Source: Leeuwenhoekiella polynyae (GTDB lineage: Bacteria; Bacteroidota; Bacteroidia; Flavobacteriales; Flavobacteriaceae). Taken from it: a DNA stretch of 64,000 bases. The stretch lies in NCBI RefSeq assembly GCF_042683665.1, contig NZ_JBHUOO010000009.1. One strand, given 5' to 3'. Within the stretch, counting starts at the first letter, position 1; each line of letters starts with the position of its first letter. Below the pieces are notes generated by a model. The model searched no databases. It was not told the DNA's origin and saw only the letters and a list, made by a program, of their open reading frames with translations. Shown piece after piece: positions 37,661-46,146 of the stretch. Made by a program: the position numbers and the translations under genes.

Positions 37661-37750
37661 TAGGTTTTAATCTAATGCATTAAATTCCTTAAAAACTATT
37701 ATTCCTGAATTTCAGATCTAATTGAACTAAAAACGAAATTTAAAATCTTA

Positions 37751-38953
37751 TTATCCCAACTTTTCCCTCAATACATCTATATCATTTGAAATTTTAGAAT
37801 CTATGACTCTGGCATAAATCTGTGTTGTAGCTATTTTGTGATGCCCTAAGATTTTAGAAACAGTTTCTATTGGAACTCCATTTGCCAGAGTTACTGTCGT
37901 TGCAAAAGTGTGCCTGGCCGTATGAAAACTTAGTTTCTTTTTGATTTTCAGTTTAATAGCTATCTCTTTCAAATATTGATTTATTTTCTGATTAGAATAG
38001 ACGGGTAATAGTAAATCACTATTAATAACTCTTGGATGATTTTTATAGAAATCTAAAATGATCTCAGCCTCATTCAAGAGCGGTATTCTTACTTGAGTAT
38101 TGGTTTTTAATCGTCGGGTATAAATCCACTTTTTACCATCTATACCTATTTGTAAATTATCCTTTTTTAATGATTTTGTATCTGCAAAGGCTAAACCTGT
38201 GTAGCAAGCAAATACAAAAATGTCTCTAGTGGTGGTGTGTGTTACTTTATTAAAAGTTGCATTTTTCAACTTACTCAAGTCTTGCTTGTTGAGATAAATC
38301 ATATCTACCTTATCAAAGCGAAGTTTAAACCGTAAAGTCGGATTCTTTTCAATCCAATCCAAATCTACAGCTAACCGCATTACTTTTTTAAAACGCTCCA
38401 TATGCTTCATTACTCCATTATTATTTAAAGAAGCTTTAGCTCTTAAGAACCTTTCAAAGCCTAGTGTAAATTCATAATCGATATGTTTTAGATATAAGTC
38501 TGAAACTTTCAGACTACTTTTTAAATATTCCTTTAAGTAACTTTCTGTAGTGTTATAATTTTTAAGAGTCCCATACTTTAATACGCTCTTCATATTAAGA
38601 TTATGATAATCCAAGAGAGAAATGAGGGTATTATGAGTTTTGTCAATACCTAGAAATCTATTCTTTATGATTTCAGCATCTATAATTTGCTCATCCCGTA
38701 ATAGCTCTTCATAGATATTATACAATTTAGAACGAACATCATCGATTTTACGATTTACCTGTTGTGATTCAATACTCGTTCCTATCATTTTGCAAGCAGT
38801 CTGATTCCACTTTTCTGTATGTAGGGCTCGTTTTAGGCTAACTTCTTTTGATTTACCATTTACGGTAATACGAGTGTAAATAAGGGCTTGATCTGGCTGG
38901 TTTTTCTTTTTTCGAATGAAAAAAGAGATAGAGAATGTTTGAGTAGTACGCAT
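37751..38953 (-). CDS. int: Tyrosine recombinase (integrase), CTnDOT-like
   Basis: A 400-residue integrase with an N-terminal arm-binding domain (about 1-95), SAM-like core-binding domain (about 105-205) and C-terminal catalytic domain (about 215-395). The HxxR motif (HTARHTF), GHH and the nucleophile Tyr in TQIYARV are present. At the place of the first catalytic Arg the sequence reads CYTGLAFADTKSL, with Ala instead; CTnDOT IntDOT is also known to lack this Arg. The gene reads leftward and its upstream side has iterated repeats and palindromes typical of an attachment region. It probably integrates and excises the element to its left. Confidence 0.93.
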   Translation of the reverse strand: MRTTQTFSISFFIRKKKNQPDQALIYTRITVNGKSKEVSLKRALHTEKWNQTACKMIGTSIESQQVNRKIDDVRSKLYNIYEELLRDEQIIDAEIIKNRFLGIDKTHNTLISLLDYHNLNMKSVLKYGTLKNYNTTESYLKEYLKSSLKVSDLYLKHIDYEFTLGFERFLRAKASLNNNGVMKHMERFKKVMRLAVDLDWIEKNPTLRFKLRFDKVDMIYLNKQDLSKLKNATFNKVTHTTTRDIFVFACYTGLAFADTKSLKKDNLQIGIDGKKWIYTRRLKTNTQVRIPLLNEAEIILDFYKNHPRVINSDLLLPVYSNQKINQYLKEIAIKLKIKKKLSFHTARHTFATTVTLANGVPIETVSKILGHHKIATTQIYARVIDSKISNDIDVLREKLG

Positions 38954-39007
38954 CGTAGTATACTGTTTAAATGAAACAATGATTAAATACGAAAGTCAAA
39001 CTACCTT

Positions 39008-39100
39008 ATTTGCTGAAAAGCAAATTCAATACGTAATATACAAAAAAGAACTCACGATTAACTCACGATTTGTATCTAAAACTCACGATGAGCTCACGAT
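39008..39100. repeat. Iterated repeats and hairpin upstream of the integrase
   Basis: AACTCACGAT occurs at 39049, 39060 and 39080, and the variant AGCTCACGAT at 39091, all in the same direction with spacings of 11, 20 and 11 bp. Just before them ATTTGCT (39008) and AGCAAAT (39019) form a hairpin with a GAAA loop. Regular short repeats near the integrase gene are typical of arm-type integrase or excisionase binding sites. Confidence 0.7.
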
Positions 39101-39136
39101 TTAAATATGGTTAATTGTGTTAAATTGAAGCACAAA

Positions 39137-39175
39137 AAAAGGGTAACTATATGTTTATCATATAATTACCCTTTT
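39137..39175. terminator. Strong bidirectional terminator-like hairpin
   Basis: AAAAGGGTAACTATATG (39137-39153) pairs with the segment at 39159-39175 at 16 of 17 positions around a TTTAT loop. A and T runs on both sides allow termination in either direction. It lies between the integrase repeats and the tRNA-end-like motif. Confidence 0.7.
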
Positions 39176-39179
39176 GAAT

Positions 39180-39329
39180 AACATATTTTAATATGTTAAA
39201 AAGTCGGGGTGGCAGAACTAAATTACCACTAGACAATATTTTAATAACCAGACACTTACACTGTTTCAATAAAATCAGGTAACCGGATAGGTAACCTTTG
39301 CACCGATTTTATTCGTAAATGCAAAGATA
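39180..39329. other. Palindrome cluster and tRNA-end-like motif, possible attachment site
   Basis: AACATATT/AATATGTT is a perfect 8-bp dyad at 39180-39197. GTCGGGGTGGCAG follows at about 39203, a sequence that looks like a tRNA acceptor end, but no complete tRNA can be folded beyond it. AATAAAATC (39268) pairs with GATTTTATT (39305), enclosing AGGTAACC and GGTAACCT (39276-39296, one mismatch). A minus-strand TATCTTTG box lies at 39322-39329. This would suit an element end next to a truncated tRNA gene, or a small structured RNA read leftward. No protein gene was seen in 38954-39477. Confidence 0.4.
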
Positions 39330-39477
39330 TATGATTATCTTAAACTAAAAGACAATAAATAGAATCAAATTCTATTTGGCTCCCCCTTTGTGCAACAATT
39401 CTTAAGTATTTTGAACAGGCCTAATGTATTATTGAAAATCTAAAAACCTGGGGAAGAACCTAAAGCAGCGAATAGTG

Positions 39478-39705
39478 ATGCTCCATTTGACTTCGAAAGA
39501 AAAGCGAACTCTCTGGTAAGCCGAACTTTCGATTTTTATAATTATCGGTTATGCGTTAAGTCCAATTGACATTATTCCTGACTTCATCCCGATAATTGGA
39601 TATCTTGACAGCCTAATCTTAATACCGATTGGGATTTATTTCATCGGAAGGCTTGTTCCTGAAGATGTAAAAGCGGAGTGTTTGATAAAAGCAAAGAACT
39701 ACTAA
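39478..39705 (+). pseudogene. DUF1232 (YkvA-like) membrane protein, broken by an in-frame stop
   Basis: From ATG 39478 the frame reads MLHLTSKEKRTLW, then TAA (39517-39519), then AELSIFIIIGYALSPIDIIP with the family hallmark YALSPIDxIPDFIPxxGYLD, ending at 39705. Family members carry Tyr or another residue at the stop position. The frame continues upstream of the ATG for some ten codons without another start. The gene is therefore inactive unless the stop is read through. It lies between the integrase end and the metal operon and looks like a leftover. Confidence 0.85.
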
Positions 39706-39835
39706 TGGAACAAAAATAACAATTGGATGATCGGGAACATAATTATTGTATTTTGGCTGTTCATTGTGGTATAGATTTTCGCGATTATTTCAAGATTTGA
39801 AATAATTGAATATACTTTAAAAACGTACTCATTAT

Positions 39836-39875
39836 ATCATTGCACAATCTGTGCATTGATTTTTTTTTATCTTTG
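39836..39875 (+). promoter_or_regulatory. Operator palindrome and -7 box of the cus operon
   Basis: ATCATTGCACA (39836-39846) and TGTGCATTGAT (39850-39860) form a dyad with one mismatch around a 3-base centre. The -7 box TATCTTTG follows at 39868-39875, so the dyad covers the -33 region. The start codon lies only about 10 bp past the box, giving a very short leader. A metal-responsive regulator, perhaps one of the Fur proteins downstream, is a likely ligand; this is inference. Confidence 0.65.
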
Positions 39876-39885
39876 TAGTGTGAAA

Positions 39886-40206
39886 ATGATCGCTATCATA
39901 TTATCTCTATATATATTCGGGCTTAACTTATTAGCCTGTAATGATAGTGATACTTCACAAGTGATTTCTGATTCAGAAGTAACAATGGTTGCTACCCAGG
40001 ATTTAGATATCGACCATTCACATGATAAAGTAGCAGATTTATGCCCTCCTTTTTGTAGTTGTCATTGCTGCCATGTGCATACAGTAGATTTCGGTTCTTC
40101 AAATTTCAAGGCTTTGATTATTGAAATTCCATCAAAAGCCTTTGTCCATTTTGACAGCTCAGTGGAAGAACCTATTCTTTCCTTTTTAGATCCCCCTAAA
40201 GTTTAA
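39886..40206 (+). CDS. Small exported Cys/His-rich protein (DUF6660-like)
   Basis: A 106-residue protein starting at ATG 39886 (a GTG at 39878 is possible). A lipoprotein-like signal ends near LNLLAC. The middle has HSHDK followed by CPPFCSCHCCHVH, a dense metal-binding motif, and the C-terminus is SFLDPPKV. Such small proteins occur at the head of CusA operons in flavobacteria and are grouped as DUF6660. It may bind copper or another soft metal in the periplasm. It is the first gene after the operator. Confidence 0.75.
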   Translation: MIAIILSLYIFGLNLLACNDSDTSQVISDSEVTMVATQDLDIDHSHDKVADLCPPFCSCHCCHVHTVDFGSSNFKALIIEIPSKAFVHFDSSVEEPILSFLDPPKV

Positions 40207-40343
40207 TTCAGTTTTTAGAAGGATAGCTATGTCCTTTTTTGACCAAATCCTGGTTCTCATACTAGATCCTTGGTCCTATTGATAGATTTTGTTAGGCACA
40301 AAATTATTATCAAGAATTTTAACTGAATTAAATTTTTATTTAT

Positions 40344-43300
40344 ATGATTAATAAGATAATCGCATTTTCCATTAATAATAAATTTATTATTGGACTACTT
40401 ACCTTAGCACTAATAGGGACGGGTATTTGGTCCATGATGACCGTCAACCTGGGATCGGTGCCAGATATTACTAACAACCAGGTTCAGGTGATCACCCAAT
40501 CACCTAATCTTGCAACAGAAGATATTGAACAATTTGTAACCTATCCTGTAGAACTCTCAATGGGGAACCTGCCCGGGGTTACGGAAATACGATCTGTTTC
40601 CCGGTTTGGCCTTTCCGTGGTTACAATTGTTTTTGAGGACGATATGGGCATTTACAAACCCCGTCAACTGGTTCAGGAAAAACTGAACGAAGTCAGGGAC
40701 CAAATACCTGAAAAATTTGGAAGTCCCGCTATGGGGCCCATTACTACAGGTTTGGGTGAGATTTATCAATATACGATAAAGCCCCAAAAAGAGTATGACA
40801 CTGTTTATTCCCCTACGGAATTGCGTACCATCCAGGATTGGATCGTAAAGCGTCAAATGACCCTCGTCGAAGGTGTAGTAGAGGTAAATTCATTTGGGGG
40901 CTCTATAAAACAATATGAAATTGCCATTAATCCCGAAAAACTGAATGCGTTAAACGTTTCTATTTCCCAAGTCTTCGATGCCCTGCAAAAAAATAATGTT
41001 AATACAGGCGGTGCATATATAGAAAAAAATAATATGGCCAATTTTATCCGTGGTGAGGGTTTAATCAGGTCACTAGATGATATAAAATCTATTGTTATCA
41101 AGAATGAAAATGGAGTGCCTGTAACAATTGGAGATGCAGCTGAAGAGGTCCAGTTTGGTAGCCAGGTACGCTATGGTGCTTTTACCCAGGACGGCCGTGA
41201 AGCTGTTGGCGGTATGGTGCTCATGTTGAAAGGTGCAAATCCTAATAAAGTAATTGCAAATGTTCAGGATCGTATGGAGACGGTAGAACAATCTTTGCCT
41301 GAAGGTTTATCAATAGAACCCTTCCTTGACAGAAGTGTTTTAATTGAAAGAACTACGAGTACCGTGACCCAGAATCTTCTGGAAGGTGCTTTAATCGTGA
41401 TTTTTGCCCTGGTGATACTATTAGGTAGCTTAAGAGGTGGACTTATAACAGCGACTACCATTCCTTTATCACTTCTTTTTGCTTTTATATTAATGAAGCA
41501 ATTTAATGTCTGGGCCAATCTAATGAGTTTGGGAGCTATTGACTTTGGAATTATTATAGACGGTGCTGTGATCATCATTGAGGGTACGGTATATGAAATA
41601 CAAAAACGGATGCGTTCCGGCAAAATAAAATTTAATAAGGCTAAAATGGATGAAGTAGCCTATGATGCCGGAAGTACGATGATGGGTTCCGCCTTTTTTG
41701 GACAAATTATCATTCTTATCGTATTTGCGCCCATTCTTTTTCTAACGGGGGTAGAAGGGAAAATGTTTCGGCCAATGGCATTTACTTTTGGTTTTGCCAT
41801 GATAGGTGCTATTTTCTTATGCCTTACCTATGTCCCTATGATGTCTGCTTTATTTATGAAACCAATTCAGAATAAAAAGAACTGGTTTGGAAAGTTTGAA
41901 CGCTGGCTGGAAAAAGTTAGTGATAAAATTATTGGAGGGATTCAAAAAGGATACATGCCTTTATTAAAAGGAGCTTTAAGATTGAAGTTCATAGTATTGG
42001 GGTCTGCGGTTGTCTCACTTATAGTAGCCGGTTTTATCTTTTCCAGAATGGGAGGGGAATTTGTCCCTCAACTTGATGAAGGGGATATCGCCATGCAGGC
42101 GTTAATCAGGCCTGGAAGTGGGTTGAGTGAAACAATCGATGTTTCCACAAAAATAGAAGATATCCTTCTTGAGAATTTCCCGGAAGTAGAAACCGCCGTA
42201 GCGAGGATTGGGGTTGCCGATATCCCTACTGATCCAATGCCTATGGATATTGCCGATATGTTTATTGTATTAGAGAAGGATATGGATAATTGGACTTCGG
42301 CAAGTTCTAAAGAGGAATTGATAGAAAAGATCAAAGAGAAACTTAATGAAGAACTTACGGGAGTCAACCTGGTTTTTAGCCAGCCTGTAGAGCTTCGTTT
42401 TAATGAACTGCTTACCGGGGTCAGGGAAGATGTTGCGGTAAAATTATATGGCGAAGATTTAGACCTTCTTGCTGAAAAAGCTGATAAAATGGCTGAAATA
42501 ATACAGACTATACCGGGCGTAGGAGATGTGAACCCTGAACGAACATCTGGTCTTCCACAAATGACGGTGCGGTTTAATCGTAAAAAAATTGCGCAATATG
42601 GATTGGACATTGAAAAGATTAACGATTATATAAGTGCAGCTTTTGCCGGAGGAACGGCCGGAGTGATCTTTGAAGGGGAAAAGCGGTTTGATATGGTAAT
42701 ACGTTTTGATGAGGCGCACCGCCAAAGCATTGATGATTTACGTACCCTCTATATAGATCTGCCGGATGGAACCCAGGTTCCGATTAAGGAAGTAGCTGAT
42801 ATTAGTTATGTACCGGGTCCTATGCAAATTTCCAGGGATAACACCTTTAGAAGAACCTATGTGGGAGTTAATGCCCGCGGGAGGGATGTGGAATCTGTGG
42901 TAAATGACATCCAGCAAAAATTGGATGAAGAGTTAGATTTACCTCCAGGATATTACATTACTTATGGTGGGGAGTTTGAAAACCTTCAAAGAGCAAAAGG
43001 GCGTTTACAAATAGTAGTGCCCATCGCTCTATTTCTGATATTCGTGCTTCTGTACTTTGCACTCCAATCTTTTTCCCAATCAATTATGATCTATATAGCC
43101 ATTCCACTGGCGGCTATTGGAGGAATATTTGCTCTTTGGTTAAGAGATATGCCGTTTAGTATTTCAGCTGGTGTAGGCTTCATTGTATTGTTTGGGGTTG
43201 CCGTTTTAAACGGGCTGGTGCTTATTAACAGGTTTAATTCCTTAAAAGAAGAAGGGGTAACCAGTATAAAAGATAGAATTTTTACAGGAACCAAAGAACG

Positions 43301-44777
43301 AATACGTCCCATTATGTTAACAGCAACAACAGATATTTTTGGATTTCTGCCGATGGCTTTTTCATCGTCAGCAGGAGCTGAAGTACAACGACCCCTTGCT
43401 ACGGTTGTTATTGGTGGCATGCTTACAGCTACCTTACTTACGCTGGTTGTTCTTCCTGTCCTTTATACATTTGTAGAGAAGAGACGAGAGAAAAAGGAAC
43501 AGAACAAGCTTGGTTCTTCCAATTCACGATCTTTAGCCACAATTTTGATAATTGGCTTGATGTTAGGCGGAACCTTTTCCGTAAATGCACAATCTGATGA
43601 AATGTCATCGGAAAATCCAATACAGGATTCTTTACAAACTATTAGTTTGGAAGAGGCTAAAGAAATGGCAATCCAAAACTTTCCACAATTAAAAGCTGCC
43701 CAACTTGAAATTGAAAGTGAGGAAGTATTGCGTAAAACCGCCTATGATTTTGGGAATACCCAAATCTTTACAGGAAAAGAAGAGGTAGGAAATGGCTCTG
43801 ATGGGATCTATACCCAAATTGGTGTTCAACAACAAGGCATAGATGTTTTTGGAATAGCTCCCCGTTTGAAATTACAGAAAGAAAGGGTGGCCCTTGCTGA
43901 AAATGCTTTAGAACTAAATACCTTAGAAGTGGAACGTGAAGTAAGCAGGGCCTGGGCTTCAGTTTATACAAGTAAAAAGAGGTATCGGGTATATAAGAAA
44001 ATGGATTCAATTTTTGAAGACATTGAAAGAGCAGCACGAATCAGGTATGAAACAGAAGCTACCTCTAAACTGGAGTATCTTGCTACTTCAAATCAGGGGA
44101 ATGAGGTTAAAATACAGCTGGAACAATCGTACCGAGATTACCTGAAATCATTACAGCGTCTAAATTTATGGTTTGTTAGTGATACGATCTATGATGTACC
44201 AGATTTGCCTGTTGAAACTTTAGACGAACCTTTAAACTTTCTGGTAGAGTCGCTTGAAAATCATCCGTTGCTGCAGGTTTCGGAACAAAGGATAGATGTT
44301 GCCAAAGCGGTTACCAGAGAACGAAAATCTGAATTTTTGCCCAAATTTCAGGGTCAGTACGGTAGGCAGGAAATAGCCGGGCAATCGGGTTTCTTCCAAT
44401 ATCAAATAGGAATTCAAATTCCGCTGTTTTTTGGGCCGGAATTAGGCCGTACACAGGAAGCACAAGTAAATAGACAGATTGCAGAGCAAAACTTTTATCA
44501 GGATAAAATCGAACTGGAAACCGCCTATAAAAATATGCGTGAAGACTACATCAAATGGAGAAACTCATGGAATTATTATAGGGATGAAGCACTTCCGCTG
44601 GCCAAAGAGCAACAAGGTGGATCAGTGCTGGCCTTTAAGGAAGGCGCTATCGATTATGTGACATTTCTCCAAAATATAAGAGATGCCATTAGAATCGAGG
44701 TAAATGCCTGGAGTGCTTTTAACGATTATCTCGACAGCCGCTACCAACTGGAATATTACCTTAAGAATTCAAATTAA
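40344..44777 (+). CDS. cusA: CusA/CzcA heavy-metal RND pump fused to a TolC-like channel domain
   Basis: A 1477-residue protein. Residues 1-1045 are a complete heavy-metal RND transporter with twelve membrane segments. The TM4 proton-relay motif SLGAIDFGIIIDGAVIIIE (one residue short of the limit) is intact and porter loops show no break. After a charged linker, a second hydrophobic signal-like segment (about 1058-1078, ending VNAQ) leads into an outer-membrane factor-like domain (about 1095-1475) with TolC-type helical repeats. The fusion is common in Bacteroidota CusA/CzcA proteins. It would export Cu, Ag, Zn, Co or Cd across the envelope with CusB. The specific metal is not determinable here. 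Confidence 0.93.
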   Translation: MINKIIAFSINNKFIIGLLTLALIGTGIWSMMTVNLGSVPDITNNQVQVITQSPNLATEDIEQFVTYPVELSMGNLPGVTEIRSVSRFGLSVVTIVFEDDMGIYKPRQLVQEKLNEVRDQIPEKFGSPAMGPITTGLGEIYQYTIKPQKEYDTVYSPTELRTIQDWIVKRQMTLVEGVVEVNSFGGSIKQYEIAINPEKLNALNVSISQVFDALQKNNVNTGGAYIEKNNMANFIRGEGLIRSLDDIKSIVIKNENGVPVTIGDAAEEVQFGSQVRYGAFTQDGREAVGGMVLMLKGANPNKVIANVQDRMETVEQSLPEGLSIEPFLDRSVLIERTTSTVTQNLLEGALIVIFALVILLGSLRGGLITATTIPLSLLFAFILMKQFNVWANLMSLGAIDFGIIIDGAVIIIEGTVYEIQKRMRSGKIKFNKAKMDEVAYDAGSTMMGSAFFGQIIILIVFAPILFLTGVEGKMFRPMAFTFGFAMIGAIFLCLTYVPMMSALFMKPIQNKKNWFGKFERWLEKVSDKIIGGIQKGYMPLLKGALRLKFIVLGSAVVSLIVAGFIFSRMGGEFVPQLDEGDIAMQALIRPGSGLSETIDVSTKIEDILLENFPEVETAVARIGVADIPTDPMPMDIADMFIVLEKDMDNWTSASSKEELIEKIKEKLNEELTGVNLVFSQPVELRFNELLTGVREDVAVKLYGEDLDLLAEKADKMAEIIQTIPGVGDVNPERTSGLPQMTVRFNRKKIAQYGLDIEKINDYISAAFAGGTAGVIFEGEKRFDMVIRFDEAHRQSIDDLRTLYIDLPDGTQVPIKEVADISYVPGPMQISRDNTFRRTYVGVNARGRDVESVVNDIQQKLDEELDLPPGYYITYGGEFENLQRAKGRLQIVVPIALFLIFVLLYFALQSFSQSIMIYIAIPLAAIGGIFALWLRDMPFSISAGVGFIVLFGVAVLNGLVLINRFNSLKEEGVTSIKDRIFTGTKERIRPIMLTATTDIFGFLPMAFSSSAGAEVQRPLATVVIGGMLTATLLTLVVLPVLYTFVEKRREKKEQNKLGSSNSRSLATILIIGLMLGGTFSVNAQSDEMSSENPIQDSLQTISLEEAKEMAIQNFPQLKAAQLEIESEEVLRKTAYDFGNTQIFTGKEEVGNGSDGIYTQIGVQQQGIDVFGIAPRLKLQKERVALAENALELNTLEVEREVSRAWASVYTSKKRYRVYKKMDSIFEDIERAARIRYETEATSKLEYLATSNQGNEVKIQLEQSYRDYLKSLQRLNLWFVSDTIYDVPDLPVETLDEPLNFLVESLENHPLLQVSEQRIDVAKAVTRERKSEFLPKFQGQYGRQEIAGQSGFFQYQIGIQIPLFFGPELGRTQEAQVNRQIAEQNFYQDKIELETAYKNMREDYIKWRNSWNYYRDEALPLAKEQQGGSVLAFKEGAIDYVTFLQNIRDAIRIEVNAWSAFNDYLDSRYQLEYYLKNSN

Positions 44778-44799
44778 AAATTAAAATAAGAAAATCGAT

Positions 44800-46050
44800 A
44801 TGAATACAAGATCAATAAATATTCTAATGCTTGCCTTAACGCTCAGCATATTCTTTGGATGTAAAGAAAATCCTGCGGCAGGGGAAGATGCTTCCAGTGA
44901 AACTGCAACTACTAATACCGAAGAAGGTGAAAATCACGGTGAGGAAGGAGATGAAGAACACGGTGAAGAAGAAGGTGGGATGCGTTCGGTACATCTTTCA
45001 GAAATGAAATTCAATAGTCTGGGGATTAAAGTAGATACCTTGCCTAAAAAAGCTTTGTCGGGTATTGTGGAAGCCAATGGCCAGTTAGAAGTGCCGCCAC
45101 AATATGAAGCTACCGTTACGGCAATTTTAGGCGGTAATATAACTTCTATAAAGGTTATTGAGGGGGATAAGGTAAATAAAGGTCAGGTGTTGGCTTATCT
45201 TTCTCACCCAAATTTAACCAGAATGCAGTCTGATTATATTAATGCATATAGTAGGATGCAATTTTTGGAAAAGGAATTTGAAAGACAGAAACGTTTATAT
45301 GAAGCAGAGGTAGGATCTGGAAAATCTTTTCAACAAACCCAATCAGATTACCAGTCTGTACAAGGTGAAGTGCGGGGGTACGAATCGCAATTGCGCCAGT
45401 TAAACCTAAATGCTTCCCAGGTTAGAGACGGTGAATTATATGAATATATTCCGGTAGTAAGCCCAATTGGAGGTTATATTGAAAAAGTACTGGTACAGGT
45501 AGGACAATATGTAGACCCTCAGACCAGTATGTTTATGGTAGTTGATAATGAACATGTTCATGCCGATCTAATGGTTTTTGAAAAAGATATTTATAAGGTG
45601 AAAGAAGGCCAAAAGATTGCGTTTACACTGGAATCGGTTCCAGGCAGTAATTTAACCGGGGAAATTTATTCAGTGGGGAAACAATTTGAACAAAACCCCA
45701 AAGCGGTACATGTGCATGCAGAAATCGATAATAAAGAAGATTTTCTAATTCCGGGGATGTATATAAACGGAAAAATCAGGACCGGTGAAGAAGCTGTTCC
45801 TGCCTTACCGGAAGAAGCAATAATTGAAGAAGAAGGAAATCCCTACATCTTTACGGCCCAAAAACACCAGGAAGATGGTGAAACCGAATGGGAATTGAAA
45901 CCAGTGCAGGTTAGAACGGGAATAAATGAAGATGGTTGGGTTGAAATTAAACTGCTGGAGCCTCTGCCTGAAGGTACGTTGGTTGCCTATAATAATGCCT
46001 ATTATCTGGTTTCTGAAATGCAGAAAAGCCAGACTTCCCATGGTCATTAA
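44800..46050 (+). CDS. cusB: CusB-like RND periplasmic adaptor lipoprotein
   Basis: A 416-residue membrane-fusion protein with a lipobox (LSIFFGC, Cys near 21). A His/Glu-rich stretch follows (about 45-65, GEEGDEEHGEEEGG), probably metal-binding. The barrel-sandwich/lipoyl halves (GGNITSIKVIEGDKVNKGQ and YIEKVLVQVGQYVDP) flank a helical hairpin (about 140-205), then beta-barrel and membrane-proximal domains. It links the CusA pump to the channel. It starts 22 bp after cusA. Confidence 0.93.
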   Translation: MNTRSINILMLALTLSIFFGCKENPAAGEDASSETATTNTEEGENHGEEGDEEHGEEEGGMRSVHLSEMKFNSLGIKVDTLPKKALSGIVEANGQLEVPPQYEATVTAILGGNITSIKVIEGDKVNKGQVLAYLSHPNLTRMQSDYINAYSRMQFLEKEFERQKRLYEAEVGSGKSFQQTQSDYQSVQGEVRGYESQLRQLNLNASQVRDGELYEYIPVVSPIGGYIEKVLVQVGQYVDPQTSMFMVVDNEHVHADLMVFEKDIYKVKEGQKIAFTLESVPGSNLTGEIYSVGKQFEQNPKAVHVHAEIDNKEDFLIPGMYINGKIRTGEEAVPALPEEAIIEEEGNPYIFTAQKHQEDGETEWELKPVQVRTGINEDGWVEIKLLEPLPEGTLVAYNNAYYLVSEMQKSQTSHGH

Positions 46051-46066
46051 ATTAAAAAAATTAGAT

Positions 46067-46120
46067 GGATGGACTCTCTGTTAAATGTTTGTCTTAATTA
46101 AAATTCCAGAGGGTTCATCC
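46067..46120 (+). promoter_or_regulatory. Long RNA stem-loop between cusB and the PII gene
   Basis: GGATGGACTCTCTG (46067-46080) can pair in RNA with CAGAGGGTTCATCC (46107-46120) at all 14 positions, with two G-U pairs, around a 26-base AT-rich loop. It lies 17 bp after the cusB stop and 26 bp before the next start codon. It has no U-tract, so it may be an mRNA processing or expression-balancing element. Confidence 0.6.
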
Positions 46121-46146
46121 TTAATACTAAAATTAATATTACAGCA

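Noticed and set aside
39049..39100. CRISPR array
   Set aside because: Repeat units are only 9-10 bp with 1-10 bp between them and there are no cas genes.
39200..39290. Complete tRNA gene
   Set aside because: Only an acceptor-end-like motif is visible; no T-loop consensus, anticodon stem or matching other end could be folded.
42068..42610. 180-residue minus-strand frame
   Set aside because: It is antisense to cusA and rich in Ser/Ile as shadow frames are here.
40344..44777. Assembly or frameshift artefact joining cusA and a TolC gene
   Set aside because: The frame is open throughout, and RND-TolC fusions are common in Bacteroidota.
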